The position numbers and the translations under genes are program-made. 64,000 nucleotides of DNA from [Clostridium] citroniae WAL-17108 (lineage in GTDB: Bacteria > Bacillota > Clostridia > Lachnospirales > Lachnospiraceae), in contig NZ_JH376426.1 in NCBI RefSeq assembly GCF_000233455.1, forward strand, positions 52,968-116,967. Direction: 5' to 3'. Under the pieces are notes generated by a model, which had not been told where the DNA came from, did no database searches, and saw only the letters and a program-made list of their open reading frames with translations. How positions within the stretch are numbered: position 1 is the first letter of the stretch; the number at the start of each line of letters is the position of its first letter. Of the stretch, positions 25,868 to 33,622 are shown piece after piece.

Positions 25868-25906
25868 TTCATAATCTGTTTACATGGGATTCACATTTCG
25901 TTCACA
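25868..25906. promoter_or_regulatory. Pho-box-like repeats upstream of the pyrophosphatase
   Basis: TTCATA (25868), TTTACA (25879), TTCACA (25890) and TTCACA (25901) recur at exact 11-bp intervals. Known PhoP boxes in Bacillus are TTAACA-like hexamers with this spacing. A -10-like TATAAA lies on the far side and a weak TACCAT on the near side of the repeats (minus strand), so the promoter is not settled. Confidence 0.45.
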
Positions 25907-25990
25907 TTTATTTTTTATACTATTTTCATAAGAGTTATATAATTTCAAACAAGTTTAATAGTAAAATTGCACATAGATTTTTCATAATTG

Positions 25991-26013
25991 CCCCGGTTGA
26001 ATTTGGACCGGGG
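25991..26013. other. Stem-loop in the gap between pyrophosphatase and cell-wall-binding genes
   Basis: CCCCGGT pairs with ACCGGGG around a 9-base loop, without a T-tract. Nearby GGGAT/ATCCC followed by TTTT (26029-26048) is another small hairpin. Apart from these, the Pho-box-like repeats and the terminator at 26156, the 453-base gap 25802-26254 holds no gene I can support. Confidence 0.4.
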
Positions 26014-26155
26014 TCTCCTCATATTATGGGATATCCGGATCCCTTTTAATATCACGATTCTTCCCGCCATTTCAGTATATCAAACCAGTTTTCTTTTTTC
26101 AACCAGATTCATCTCGTAAATCCGGACAACAAATAGGTTTCCTTTCAGCAAAAGA

Positions 26156-26188
26156 GGCCGCAGCCCGCGGTTAACAGCGGTTGCGGCC
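26156..26188 (-). terminator. Terminator of the cell-wall-binding protein gene
   Basis: GGCCGCA pairs with TGCGGCC, with further inner pairing; on the minus strand it is followed by TCTTTTGCTG. Between it and the gene, ATATTTCCAG-type motifs recur four times (26189-26233). Confidence 0.6.
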
Positions 26189-26254
26189 ATATTTCCAGGC
26201 CATATTTCCAGACATATTCCAGACTATATTTCAGGCCTGGGTCCGGCCTGGTGC

Positions 26255-27835
26255 CTACTTCAGCTTATACTCCTTCTCACACTTAAATTCCGGAAGTTTT
26301 TCACCCTTTTCCAGCTTCTTTCCTTTGTTCCCGCTGCTGTCCGCACTGTAAACAGTTCCGGAATCCACACGGTATGTGTACTGATCATCCACCTTATATG
26401 CCTTTTCATTGGTCTGTATCTTGCCGGCAGCGTTCACCAGGTATATTTTCCCATCTACCTGAAACGCCTGGTAATCCATGTCATCCCCTGCTTTCACCAG
26501 AAGTCCCTCTGAGTACAGGAATCCATCCTTTTCCCCTGTGTATCCGGAGCCTTTTGCGGAGCCGGATGTGGCAAAATAAAATGTCTGCATTTCTCCCGAT
26601 CCGTCCTCGACCCCATCAATCCGGCCCGTGCGCATCCGGCCATCGGAATCTTTGTCGCCAAAATACCCGTTCAGTACCAGATTCCCTGAGATCACTCTCA
26701 CAAGCCCGGTCTGACGGCATCCATACTGATCCAGGAAATAGCTTTCCCCATTGACCTTGGTAATGGCGCCGTTCATGGTCGTGGCCGTGGTCTTCAGATA
26801 GGCAGGTGTACCGTCATTCTCAAAGTAATACCACTCTTTATCCCCTTCCTTTGGCCCTTTGCCGGAATCCAGTTCTTTCAGCACAGTTTGATCCGAGGAG
26901 TTTCCGGGATGCTCAGAAAGCTGCTTCCACTGTCCTTTTGTCATATATCCCTCATCCGGTCCGCCCAGGTAGATAAAACGGCTGATCCCCACAGCGTCCC
27001 CTGACTGGGCTGAGCTTTTAACCGCATGCCATCCCGTAAGCATGACCCCATTCTCATCAAAGTAATACTTCTTCCCATCTATGGTCGCAGGATTGTACTC
27101 CTTGGATGTGGAGCGCTTTGCCTTTCCATTGGACTGGAAATAGAACCACCTTGCATTTTCTCCGGCCTTTTTGTACTCCTTGGAGCTGTCGCCTTCCCGG
27201 GGCAGCTGATCTTCGTCAAACTCCAGACACTGCCAGCCCCTTCGCATGGCTCCGTCATCTTTATCCCCCAGATAATAGATGTTGTTACCCTCGTAATACC
27301 AACCCGTGCGCATTCTCCCATCGCTGTCAAAGCAGTACCTGCCATCCTCTATATTCTTCCAGCCGTCCTCCTCAGCCTTGCCGTCCCGGCCCAGGAAATA
27401 CCAGCCCGCCTCCTTCAGACCATCCTTACCGTCAGTATGGATCCAGGAATTTCTGACCATGGCCCCCTCGCCGTCCACATAGTACGTGTTGGCAATCCAG
27501 GTGTTTTTCTCCACGGTTCCTTCACTGCCCAGATAGTAGGACACCCCGTCCCTGGTCTTCCAGTCATTAGTCACATAATTGCCCTTGCTGTCCGTGTAGC
27601 GCATGGTTCCGTTCTCTTCCACCCAGCCGCTGTCAGCCTTTTTCACCCCTGCTGCCACCGTGCCGTCCGCCGGTCCTATCTCTTTTGTCTCCTCTTTCCT
27701 GACTCCTGGGGCAGCAGTCCCTGACACCGGCCCTTTGCCCGCGGGAACGGCTTCCTCTCCCATGGCCGTTCCTGCTGCTATGGACGCCATCCAAAGACCT
27801 GCCGTTATTCCCCATATTAATCTCTTTACGGTCAT
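26255..27835 (-). CDS. Secreted cell-wall-binding repeat protein
   Basis: The 526-residue protein has a signal peptide (TVKRLIWGITAGLWMASIAAGTAMG) and then about ten aromatic/glycine repeats of the CW-binding type (for example YYLGSEGTVEKNTW, YYVDGEGAMVRNSW, YCFDSDGRMRTGW, YYFDENGVMLTGW), as in choline-binding proteins and clostridial toxins. It should sit on the outer cell surface. No catalytic domain is visible, so it may be an adhesin or structural wall protein. The ATG at 27835 has AGGAGG 9 bases upstream; this site follows a hairpin-less version of the repeated leader element. Confidence 0.85.
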   Translation of the reverse strand: MTVKRLIWGITAGLWMASIAAGTAMGEEAVPAGKGPVSGTAAPGVRKEETKEIGPADGTVAAGVKKADSGWVEENGTMRYTDSKGNYVTNDWKTRDGVSYYLGSEGTVEKNTWIANTYYVDGEGAMVRNSWIHTDGKDGLKEAGWYFLGRDGKAEEDGWKNIEDGRYCFDSDGRMRTGWYYEGNNIYYLGDKDDGAMRRGWQCLEFDEDQLPREGDSSKEYKKAGENARWFYFQSNGKAKRSTSKEYNPATIDGKKYYFDENGVMLTGWHAVKSSAQSGDAVGISRFIYLGGPDEGYMTKGQWKQLSEHPGNSSDQTVLKELDSGKGPKEGDKEWYYFENDGTPAYLKTTATTMNGAITKVNGESYFLDQYGCRQTGLVRVISGNLVLNGYFGDKDSDGRMRTGRIDGVEDGSGEMQTFYFATSGSAKGSGYTGEKDGFLYSEGLLVKAGDDMDYQAFQVDGKIYLVNAAGKIQTNEKAYKVDDQYTYRVDSGTVYSADSSGNKGKKLEKGEKLPEFKCEKEYKLK

Positions 27836-27842
27836 AAACTCC

Positions 27843-27873
27843 ACCTCCTGGTTATGAGCACTTCAATACATGT
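27843..27873 (-). repeat. Leader element without the hairpin (copy D)
   Basis: On the minus strand the sequence matches the two ends of the 64-bp repeat at 5937: ACATGTAT, then TG, then AAGTGCTCATAAC, one mismatch, and AGGAGGT. The hairpin-containing middle is missing. Confidence 0.6.
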
Positions 27874-27964
27874 TCTGCTGAGCGCAATGGCTTATATAAA
27901 TCATTTTACCAGAAAGCGGGTAAAAATAACAGGAATACAAAAGGCAAAAATACATAAGAATTCT

Positions 27965-29146
27965 TTAATATTCCTGTGTCAGCCATCTCCGGTACGTGAG
28001 ATCCACAAGAAAGGCTCCCAGCGGCGCTGTGATCAGGATTGCCAGCACAGCCACGGTGAGCACAATATTTCCGCAGGCCAGCCCCATGGACAGAGGCACT
28101 CCGCCGATGGCGGCCTGTACCGTGGCCTTTGGCATATACGCCGCCATGCAGAACATCCGCTCCTTCAGATTCAGCTTTGTTCCCACAAGACAGCACATTA
28201 CCCCTGCCATGCGAAATACCAGCACGCCCAGGATCAGAAGAACAGCCGTGCCCCCAGCAGCAGCGGCGTAGCTTATATCCACAGTTGCACCCACCAGCAC
28301 AAACAGCAGGATCTCCGCCCCAACCCACAGCTTATTAAATTTAAGTGACAGGCGCCTTGCAACCGGTTCCCGTTTTTTCTGAAGGGCGATCCCCATACAC
28401 ATCACGGAAATAAGGGAAGAAAAGCTGAAAACGCCCTTTAATGAGTCCTCAAGGGATACCAGCACAAAGGAAATACACAGCAGGATAATGACCTTGACCG
28501 TGTCCCTGATATGCATTTTCTTAAAATAAACGGCCAGCAGGATCCCCACAGCCGCTCCGATGAGTATGCCCGCCAAGATGGAAAGGGGGATCTGCACAAA
28601 GCTGGCTGCAGATACCTGCGCGCCCTGGGCCAGGCCCGTGAAAGCGGAAAACAGCACGATCACAAACACATCATCCACGGAAGCGCCTGCCAGTATCAGC
28701 TGAGGAATGCTGTTTTCAGTGCCGTATCCCTCCTCCATCAGCCTGATCATCTTTGGCACGACCACGGCAGGGGACACCGCCGCCACCACCGATCCCATGA
28801 TGGCTGCCTCCAGCATGGAAATTCCCAGCAGCCGCGGCGCCAGCGCCACCATGCCAACGATCTCAAAACATGCGGGCACAAAACACATCAATATGGCAGG
28901 GCGCCCCACCCGTTTAAGGTCATCCACATCCAGGGACAGGCCGGCCCGCATCAGAATGATGATCAGGGCAATCTTCCTGAGTTCAGCCGAAATCCCCAGT
29001 ATGGACCCATCGATCAGGTCCAGGACATAGGGCCCCAGGACAATCCCCGTAAGGATCATTCCAGCCAGACTTGGCAGGTGCAGCTTTCTGCAAAGCCACC
29101 CTGCGGCCATGCCCACCATTAATACATACGCAATACTTAAAAGCAT
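27965..29146 (-). CDS. Cation:proton antiporter, fluoride-riboswitch controlled
   Basis: The 393-residue protein has about 12 transmembrane helices typical of the CPA/NhaP-KefB type Na+(K+)/H+ exchangers, with GMILTGIVLGPYVLDLI near the N-terminus and a polar helix at LAGASVDDVFVIVLFSAF (about residues 152-170) that likely carries the ion-binding acidic pair. The leader upstream is a fluoride riboswitch, and antiporters are a known though less common class of fluoride-riboswitch target. A role in coping with fluoride or acid entry (HF) is therefore inferred. AAGGAGG precedes the ATG. Confidence 0.87.
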   Translation of the reverse strand: MLLSIAYVLMVGMAAGWLCRKLHLPSLAGMILTGIVLGPYVLDLIDGSILGISAELRKIALIIILMRAGLSLDVDDLKRVGRPAILMCFVPACFEIVGMVALAPRLLGISMLEAAIMGSVVAAVSPAVVVPKMIRLMEEGYGTENSIPQLILAGASVDDVFVIVLFSAFTGLAQGAQVSAASFVQIPLSILAGILIGAAVGILLAVYFKKMHIRDTVKVIILLCISFVLVSLEDSLKGVFSFSSLISVMCMGIALQKKREPVARRLSLKFNKLWVGAEILLFVLVGATVDISYAAAAGGTAVLLILGVLVFRMAGVMCCLVGTKLNLKERMFCMAAYMPKATVQAAIGGVPLSMGLACGNIVLTVAVLAILITAPLGAFLVDLTYRRWLTQEY

Positions 29147-29160
29147 TTTATTTCCTCCTT

Positions 29161-29257
29161 AAAACGCAGAAAAGCCGATGGTTTCTGCGTAAATTTACGC
29201 AGAAGTCATCAGCTTGATAAGCGGTTTTAGTATTCACTAAGGGAGAACCTCATTCCC
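29161..29257 (-). ncRNA. Fluoride riboswitch (crcB motif) with terminator
   Basis: Read on the minus strand from 29257, the RNA shows GGGAAUGAGG, UUCUCCC, then AAAACCGCUU, AUCA, AGCUGAUGACUUCUGCG, matching the conserved blocks of the fluoride aptamer (GGG-GAUGAGG-CCC, AAC-GC, GCUGAUG-CUUCU). The aptamer 3' end (to 29198) is shared with a strong hairpin (29174-29213, CUUCUGCGUAAA/UUUACGCAGAA core) followed by UUUUCUGCGUUUU, an intrinsic terminator. Fluoride binding would keep the aptamer folded and prevent the terminator, turning on the antiporter. A second UUUUCUGCG just before the Shine-Dalgarno could pair with the terminator 3' arm as an antiterminator. Confidence 0.85.
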
Positions 29258-29272
29258 ATACTCACGTTATAT

Positions 29273-29301
29273 AATATAACCTGCGGCGGGATGTTTGTCA
29301 A
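29273..29301 (-). promoter_or_regulatory. Promoter of the fluoride riboswitch-antiporter unit
   Basis: On the minus strand, consensus -35 TTGACA (29296-29301) and -10 TATATT (29273-29278) are 17 bases apart, placing the start about 10 bases before the aptamer. Confidence 0.8.
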
Positions 29302-29325
29302 TACTATATGATATTTGAGTTGGTT

Positions 29326-30360
29326 CTAAGGTTTTTGTCCTAAGATTTTTGTGCTCTCTCTGACCACAAGCCTTGGTTCATAGATCGTGGTCCTCTCTAT
29401 CTTTTTATCTGGGTACATCAGGTTTTCAATGATCTTCTCAGCCGCCTTGTATCCCATATCAAAGGCCGGCTGATGGACCGTTGTCAGACCGGGGCTGAAA
29501 AAGTCCGAGTACGCAATATCGTCATACCCCACCACCGATATCCGCTCCGGTATATCAACCGCCTGCTCCCTTGCCCATTTATAAACACCATAGGCGATCA
29601 GATCATTAGAAGCAAAAATTCCGGTCACCCCCTGCTTTACCAGGCGTCCAGCCTGACGGTACCCAGAATCAATATGGAAGTCCCCGTAAGCGATCCATTC
29701 CGCTGTCCCCCTGATGCCGGCTTCCCGGAGCGCACTTTTATAGCCGAGAAGGCGCAGGTTTGCCGTGCAGGTATCATTGTTAATGGGGCCCGTGATGCAA
29801 CCGACCCTGCGGTGTCCCAAATCAATGAGATGTTTTGTGGCCAGGTAACCGCCCAGCTTATTATCCAGCCTTACATTCATCACATGACTGAAATCCGTCA
29901 TATAATCAATTGCCACTGCCCGGATACCGAATTTTCTGACATAGGCGGTCACCTTTTGAGCGGTTTCCTCCTCCACGCCGGCTGAAAAGGAGATAATGAT
30001 GCCATCCACTCCGCGGTCTATCATCAAATTAATATAATCAAAATCCTTTTCCCGCTGGTCATTGGTGTTGCAGATGATCAGGCTATAGCCCATATCGGTA
30101 CACTTTGCCTCTGCTCCGCTTGCCAGCTCCGCAAAGTATGCATTCTTTATATCAGCCACCACAATACCGATTGTTCTGGTCCGATTGGTCACAAGGCTGG
30201 CTGCCATCCTGTTGGGCCTGTAGTCCAGCCGTTTCGCTGTCTCTAGCACCCGCTTTCTGGTTTCCTCGGACAGCCGGTGAGGCTTGTTATTCAGTACAAG
30301 TGAAACCGTGGAGGGAGATAAATGGGTCTCCCTTGCAATATCTTTTATGGTAGCCCTCAT
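29326..30360 (-). CDS. LacI family transcriptional regulator of the rhamnoside operon
   Basis: The 344-residue protein has the LacI headpiece ATIKDIARETHLSPSTVSLVLNNKPHRLSEETRKRVLETAKRLDYRPN and a periplasmic-binding-type effector domain. The ATG at 30360 has AGGAGG upstream. It is the last gene of the rhamnosidase/ABC operon. An 18-base sequence centred on AAACGTTT occurs before and inside the GH78 gene and is its likely operator. The effector is probably a rhamnose-containing or related sugar. Confidence 0.9.
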   Translation of the reverse strand: MRATIKDIARETHLSPSTVSLVLNNKPHRLSEETRKRVLETAKRLDYRPNRMAASLVTNRTRTIGIVVADIKNAYFAELASGAEAKCTDMGYSLIICNTNDQREKDFDYINLMIDRGVDGIIISFSAGVEEETAQKVTAYVRKFGIRAVAIDYMTDFSHVMNVRLDNKLGGYLATKHLIDLGHRRVGCITGPINNDTCTANLRLLGYKSALREAGIRGTAEWIAYGDFHIDSGYRQAGRLVKQGVTGIFASNDLIAYGVYKWAREQAVDIPERISVVGYDDIAYSDFFSPGLTTVHQPAFDMGYKAAEKIIENLMYPDKKIERTTIYEPRLVVRESTKILGQKP

Positions 30361-30373
30361 CCGCTGCCTCCTG

Positions 30374-31237
30374 TCACTGGATAAATCCGTTGGCCTTGTG
30401 CATTTCAATGATATCACTTACATTTTCCGAATCCACAATGATCGGCTGAATCAGGTACTCCTCCGGCTCCGTGATCTTCCCCTCTGCCATATCCACCGCA
30501 AGTCTGGCCGCATTGGCCCCCATATCCGCCGCATCCTGGAGAACAGAAGCCGTCATCTCGCCGTCCGCAATCGACATGCATGAATCTGCCAGCCCGTCAA
30601 TCCCATAAAACTGCATGGTCTGCACATCCTTGCCGTCCGCTTTGCAGGCTTCCACGCATCCCAGAGCCATACCATCGTTCATGGCCAGAACCGCGTCTAT
30701 TTCCGGATAGATCTGAAGCCAGTCTTCCATGATCTTCATAGCCTTTTCCTTAGCCCATGTCTCATTATTCTTTACATCCAATATCTCCACGTCATCGCGT
30801 CCGGCCTCCTTTAAGGCATCCTGATACCCCTTCCAGCGGTCTTCACTGGCTGAATCTCCAGGCGTGGAGAGAATTGCAAGGCATTTTGCATTCTGAGGCA
30901 GACCGGCGGCGGCCGCCTCCCCTGCGGCATGTCCCAGAAGATAATGTGAGGCTCCTGAGCTGGAGGACACACCGTCCTTAATATCGCAGTTATTTGTGAT
31001 AACCACGCTGATCCCCTTTTCCTTAAATGCCTGTGCCCACTGGTCCGTATCCTGACTGTTGCTTACCTTATCCAGGATCAGCGCATTGTAGCCTTCCACC
31101 TCACACTGGTCAAAGATCGATTGTGTATTTGCCGGGTCTGCCATCAGATCCACTACCTTATACTCCACATCCTGATACTTCTTCTCCAAAGCTTTGGTCG
31201 TGGAATTACACAGCCAGCTGTGAAATGGGTCAGCCAA
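30374..31237 (-). pseudogene. CUT2-type sugar ABC substrate-binding protein, 5' end deleted
   Basis: The frame encodes most of a ribose/xylose-type periplasmic-binding protein (for example LAILSTPGDSASEDRWKGYQDAL and DAVLAMNDGMALGCVEA), 287 residues long. The signal peptide, lipobox and first beta strand are missing: the frame enters directly at LADPFHSWLCNSTTKALEKKY. The sequence just upstream is in-frame permease DNA in another frame. A deletion has joined the two genes near 31228-31240. Without a signal peptide the protein cannot act as an exported binding protein; the TTG listed as start has no ribosome binding site. Confidence 0.85.
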
Positions 31238-32112
31238 TAGGACTGCACTCCTGTCAGGTTCAATATATTGCTGATAATACCCATAATGACGGAGCCGATA
31301 AAGGTTCCGGGAGCAGTGCCGATCCCTCCCGTAAAACTGGTGCCTCCGATTACAGTGGAAGCGATCGCATCCCCATGGTAATTCATGGCCGTGTCAGGCA
31401 GGCCGGAATTCACACGGGCAATCTGCAGCACGGCCGCCACCCCGGTCAATATGCCTGCCACTGCATAAACCAGGATAGTGGTGCGCTTAACATTGATACC
31501 GGATGCATTGGCAGCATCCTGATTTCCGCCAATGGCATAGATATTCCGCCCAAAGGTAGTCTTGCTCAAAAGGATCCACACAATGACTGCAATGACCATA
31601 AGAAACACCACCGGTATGGGAACCGGCCCTATGTATCCGGATGAGATCTTCCCATAATCCCCAATCTTATAAATAGGCTGTCCGTTGGTATACATATAGC
31701 AGGCACCGCGGGCAATGCTGTCCATGGCCATGGTTGCAATAAACGCGGGAAGCTTAATCTTAGCAACCAGAAAACCGCTGCAGGAACAGCAGATCACCGC
31801 CACGGTTATGGCCGTCAGGAATGTCATCAGATAGGAGCCCGTGGACAGGTATGCATTAACCGATACCATGCCGGAGAACGCAACCACCGCACCCAGGGAC
31901 AGGTCAATATAACCGCTAATGATGAGAAGCATTTCTGCAAATGCCAGGATTCCTGTAATGCTGATCTGCCGGAGCACGCTTGTCACGTTTTTTACGGTCA
32001 GGAATGCAGGGCTTAACATGCTGCACACAATGATCAGTATGATGAAAATCAGATAGTTGCCATATTTTTTCATCAGGGTGTTCATACCCTGATCCATATT
32101 AATTTGTTTCAT
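31153..32112 (-). pseudogene. CUT2-type (RbsC-like) ABC permease, 3' end replaced
   Basis: The first roughly 290 residues are a normal RbsC-type permease (LSPAFLTVKNVTSVLRQ, SGYIDLSLGAVVAFSGM, GGNQDAANASGINV, VIGGTSFTGGIGT). After GVQSYW the frame reads through the substrate-binding protein gene out of frame, ending LTHFTAGCVIPRPKLWRRSIRMWSIR. The normal last transmembrane helix and C-terminus are lost. The start has AGGAGG upstream and overlaps the ATPase gene by 14 bases. The importer is probably inactive unless the deletion is an assembly artefact. Confidence 0.83.
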
Positions 32113-33622
32113 GTTCCCCTCCTGTTGATAACATTACAATATTTTCCTGTGTCATTTCTTCCCTGGTAAGCTCGCCGGTGATCCTTCCCCCATACATCAC
32201 GTAAGCCCTGTCGCACATTCCAATGAATTCCGGTAATTCGGAGGAGATCATGACAATCGCAATTCCCTGTTTTGCAAGCTCCACCATCAGCTTATAGATC
32301 TCGTATTTGGCGCCTACGTCAATTCCCCTGGTAGGCTCGTCCAGGATCAGTACCTTGGGATCCGACATGAGCCATTTTGCCAGAACCACCTTTTGCTGGT
32401 TCCCCCCACTTAGGTTCTGCACGATCATCTCATCCCCGGGTGCTTTGATCTTCAGCTGCCCAAAGAATGCGGCGACCATATTCTTTTCTTTTTTCTTATT
32501 TAAAAAATGAAGGGCAGATACTTTCTTTAAACTTGAAATGGAAATATTCTCCCGTATATCACGGCACATGATCAGGCCAAACCGTCTTCTGTCCTCGGAT
32601 GCCATGGCAATACCGCTGCGGACCGCGTCCTCTACATTCCGGATGTGTACTTCCCTTCCATCCACCTTCACGCGTCCGGCCTCAAACGGATCCAGCCCAA
32701 AGATACACCGCACAGTTTCTGTGCGGCCCGCTCCCATCAAGCCGCCCAGCCCCAGGATCTCTCCTTTTCGGACCTTAAAGCTTACATCTTTCAGCTTATT
32801 ATAGGATGATGTGAGTCCCTCCACTTCCAGGACCACATTGCCCGGCTCTACATGTTCCTTAGGATATGTATTGCTGAGTTCCCGTCCCACCATCATCTTC
32901 ACCAGGCTCTCATTGGTAAAGTCCGCTGCAGGCGCTGTCTCGATATGTTTTCCGTCCCTCATGACCGTAATGTAGTCGGCGATGCGGAAGATTTCATCCA
33001 TCTTGTGGGAAATATAAATGATAGTGATCCCCCGTTCCTTTAATTTCTGTATGTTGGCAAACAGGCGGTCCACCTCGGCATTGGACAGCGCCGAGGTCGG
33101 TTCATCCATGATCAGGATGTCCACCTTATTAGCCTTTATAGCTCTGGTGATCTCTAAAAGCTGGATATCAGAGACGGTCAGATTTCTCATGGTTTCTTTT
33201 GGATCATACTGCAGATCCTCGTCTTTTAAGATTTTTTCCGCCTCTTTTGTCACTGCCCTCCAGTTAATAAATCCAAGTTTTCTCGGCTCCCGGCACATCA
33301 TCAGGTATTTTTCCACAGTAAAATCCGGCAGATACTGCAATTCCTGATAGATCATGGCTACTCCGTTGGCCTCCGCGTCCAACGCGCTCTTAAACCGTGC
33401 TTCTTTTCCGCTGATCATTACCTTTCCGTCCGTCTGAATGTAGGAACCGTTTAATATCTTCATAAGGGTGGATTTTCCCGCCCCGTTTTCCCCCATCATG
33501 ATGTGAACCGTACCCTTTTTTATGCCGAAGCTCACGTCATCCAATGCCAGTACTCCCGGAAATGCCATGGTAATATGTTCAAACCATATCTTATAATCTT
33601 CATTCACTAAAGCCTGTCTCAT
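32099..33622 (-). CDS. Sugar ABC transporter ATP-binding protein (RbsA/MglA type)
   Basis: The 507-residue protein has two ABC domains. The first has Walker A MGENGAGKSTLM and Walker B IDILIMDEPTSALS-like sequence (VDILIMDEPTSALS); the second has signature LSGGNQQKVVLAKWL and Walker B VLILDEPTRGIDVGA, as in ribose and galactose importers. It powers uptake through the permease encoded next. Its ATG overlaps the stop of the GH78 gene by four bases, so the genes are coupled. It appears intact although its partners are damaged. Confidence 0.92.
   Translation of the reverse strand: MRQALVNEDYKIWFEHITMAFPGVLALDDVSFGIKKGTVHIMMGENGAGKSTLMKILNGSYIQTDGKVMISGKEARFKSALDAEANGVAMIYQELQYLPDFTVEKYLMMCREPRKLGFINWRAVTKEAEKILKDEDLQYDPKETMRNLTVSDIQLLEITRAIKANKVDILIMDEPTSALSNAEVDRLFANIQKLKERGITIIYISHKMDEIFRIADYITVMRDGKHIETAPAADFTNESLVKMMVGRELSNTYPKEHVEPGNVVLEVEGLTSSYNKLKDVSFKVRKGEILGLGGLMGAGRTETVRCIFGLDPFEAGRVKVDGREVHIRNVEDAVRSGIAMASEDRRRFGLIMCRDIRENISISSLKKVSALHFLNKKKEKNMVAAFFGQLKIKAPGDEMIVQNLSGGNQQKVVLAKWLMSDPKVLILDEPTRGIDVGAKYEIYKLMVELAKQGIAIVMISSELPEFIGMCDRAYVMYGGRITGELTREEMTQENIVMLSTGGEHETN

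Noticed and set aside
25802..25990. A second fluoride riboswitch before the pyrophosphatase
   Set aside because: Pyrophosphatases can be fluoride-riboswitch targets, so I looked for the GAUGAGG/GCUGAUG blocks and found none; only the 11-bp repeats are present.
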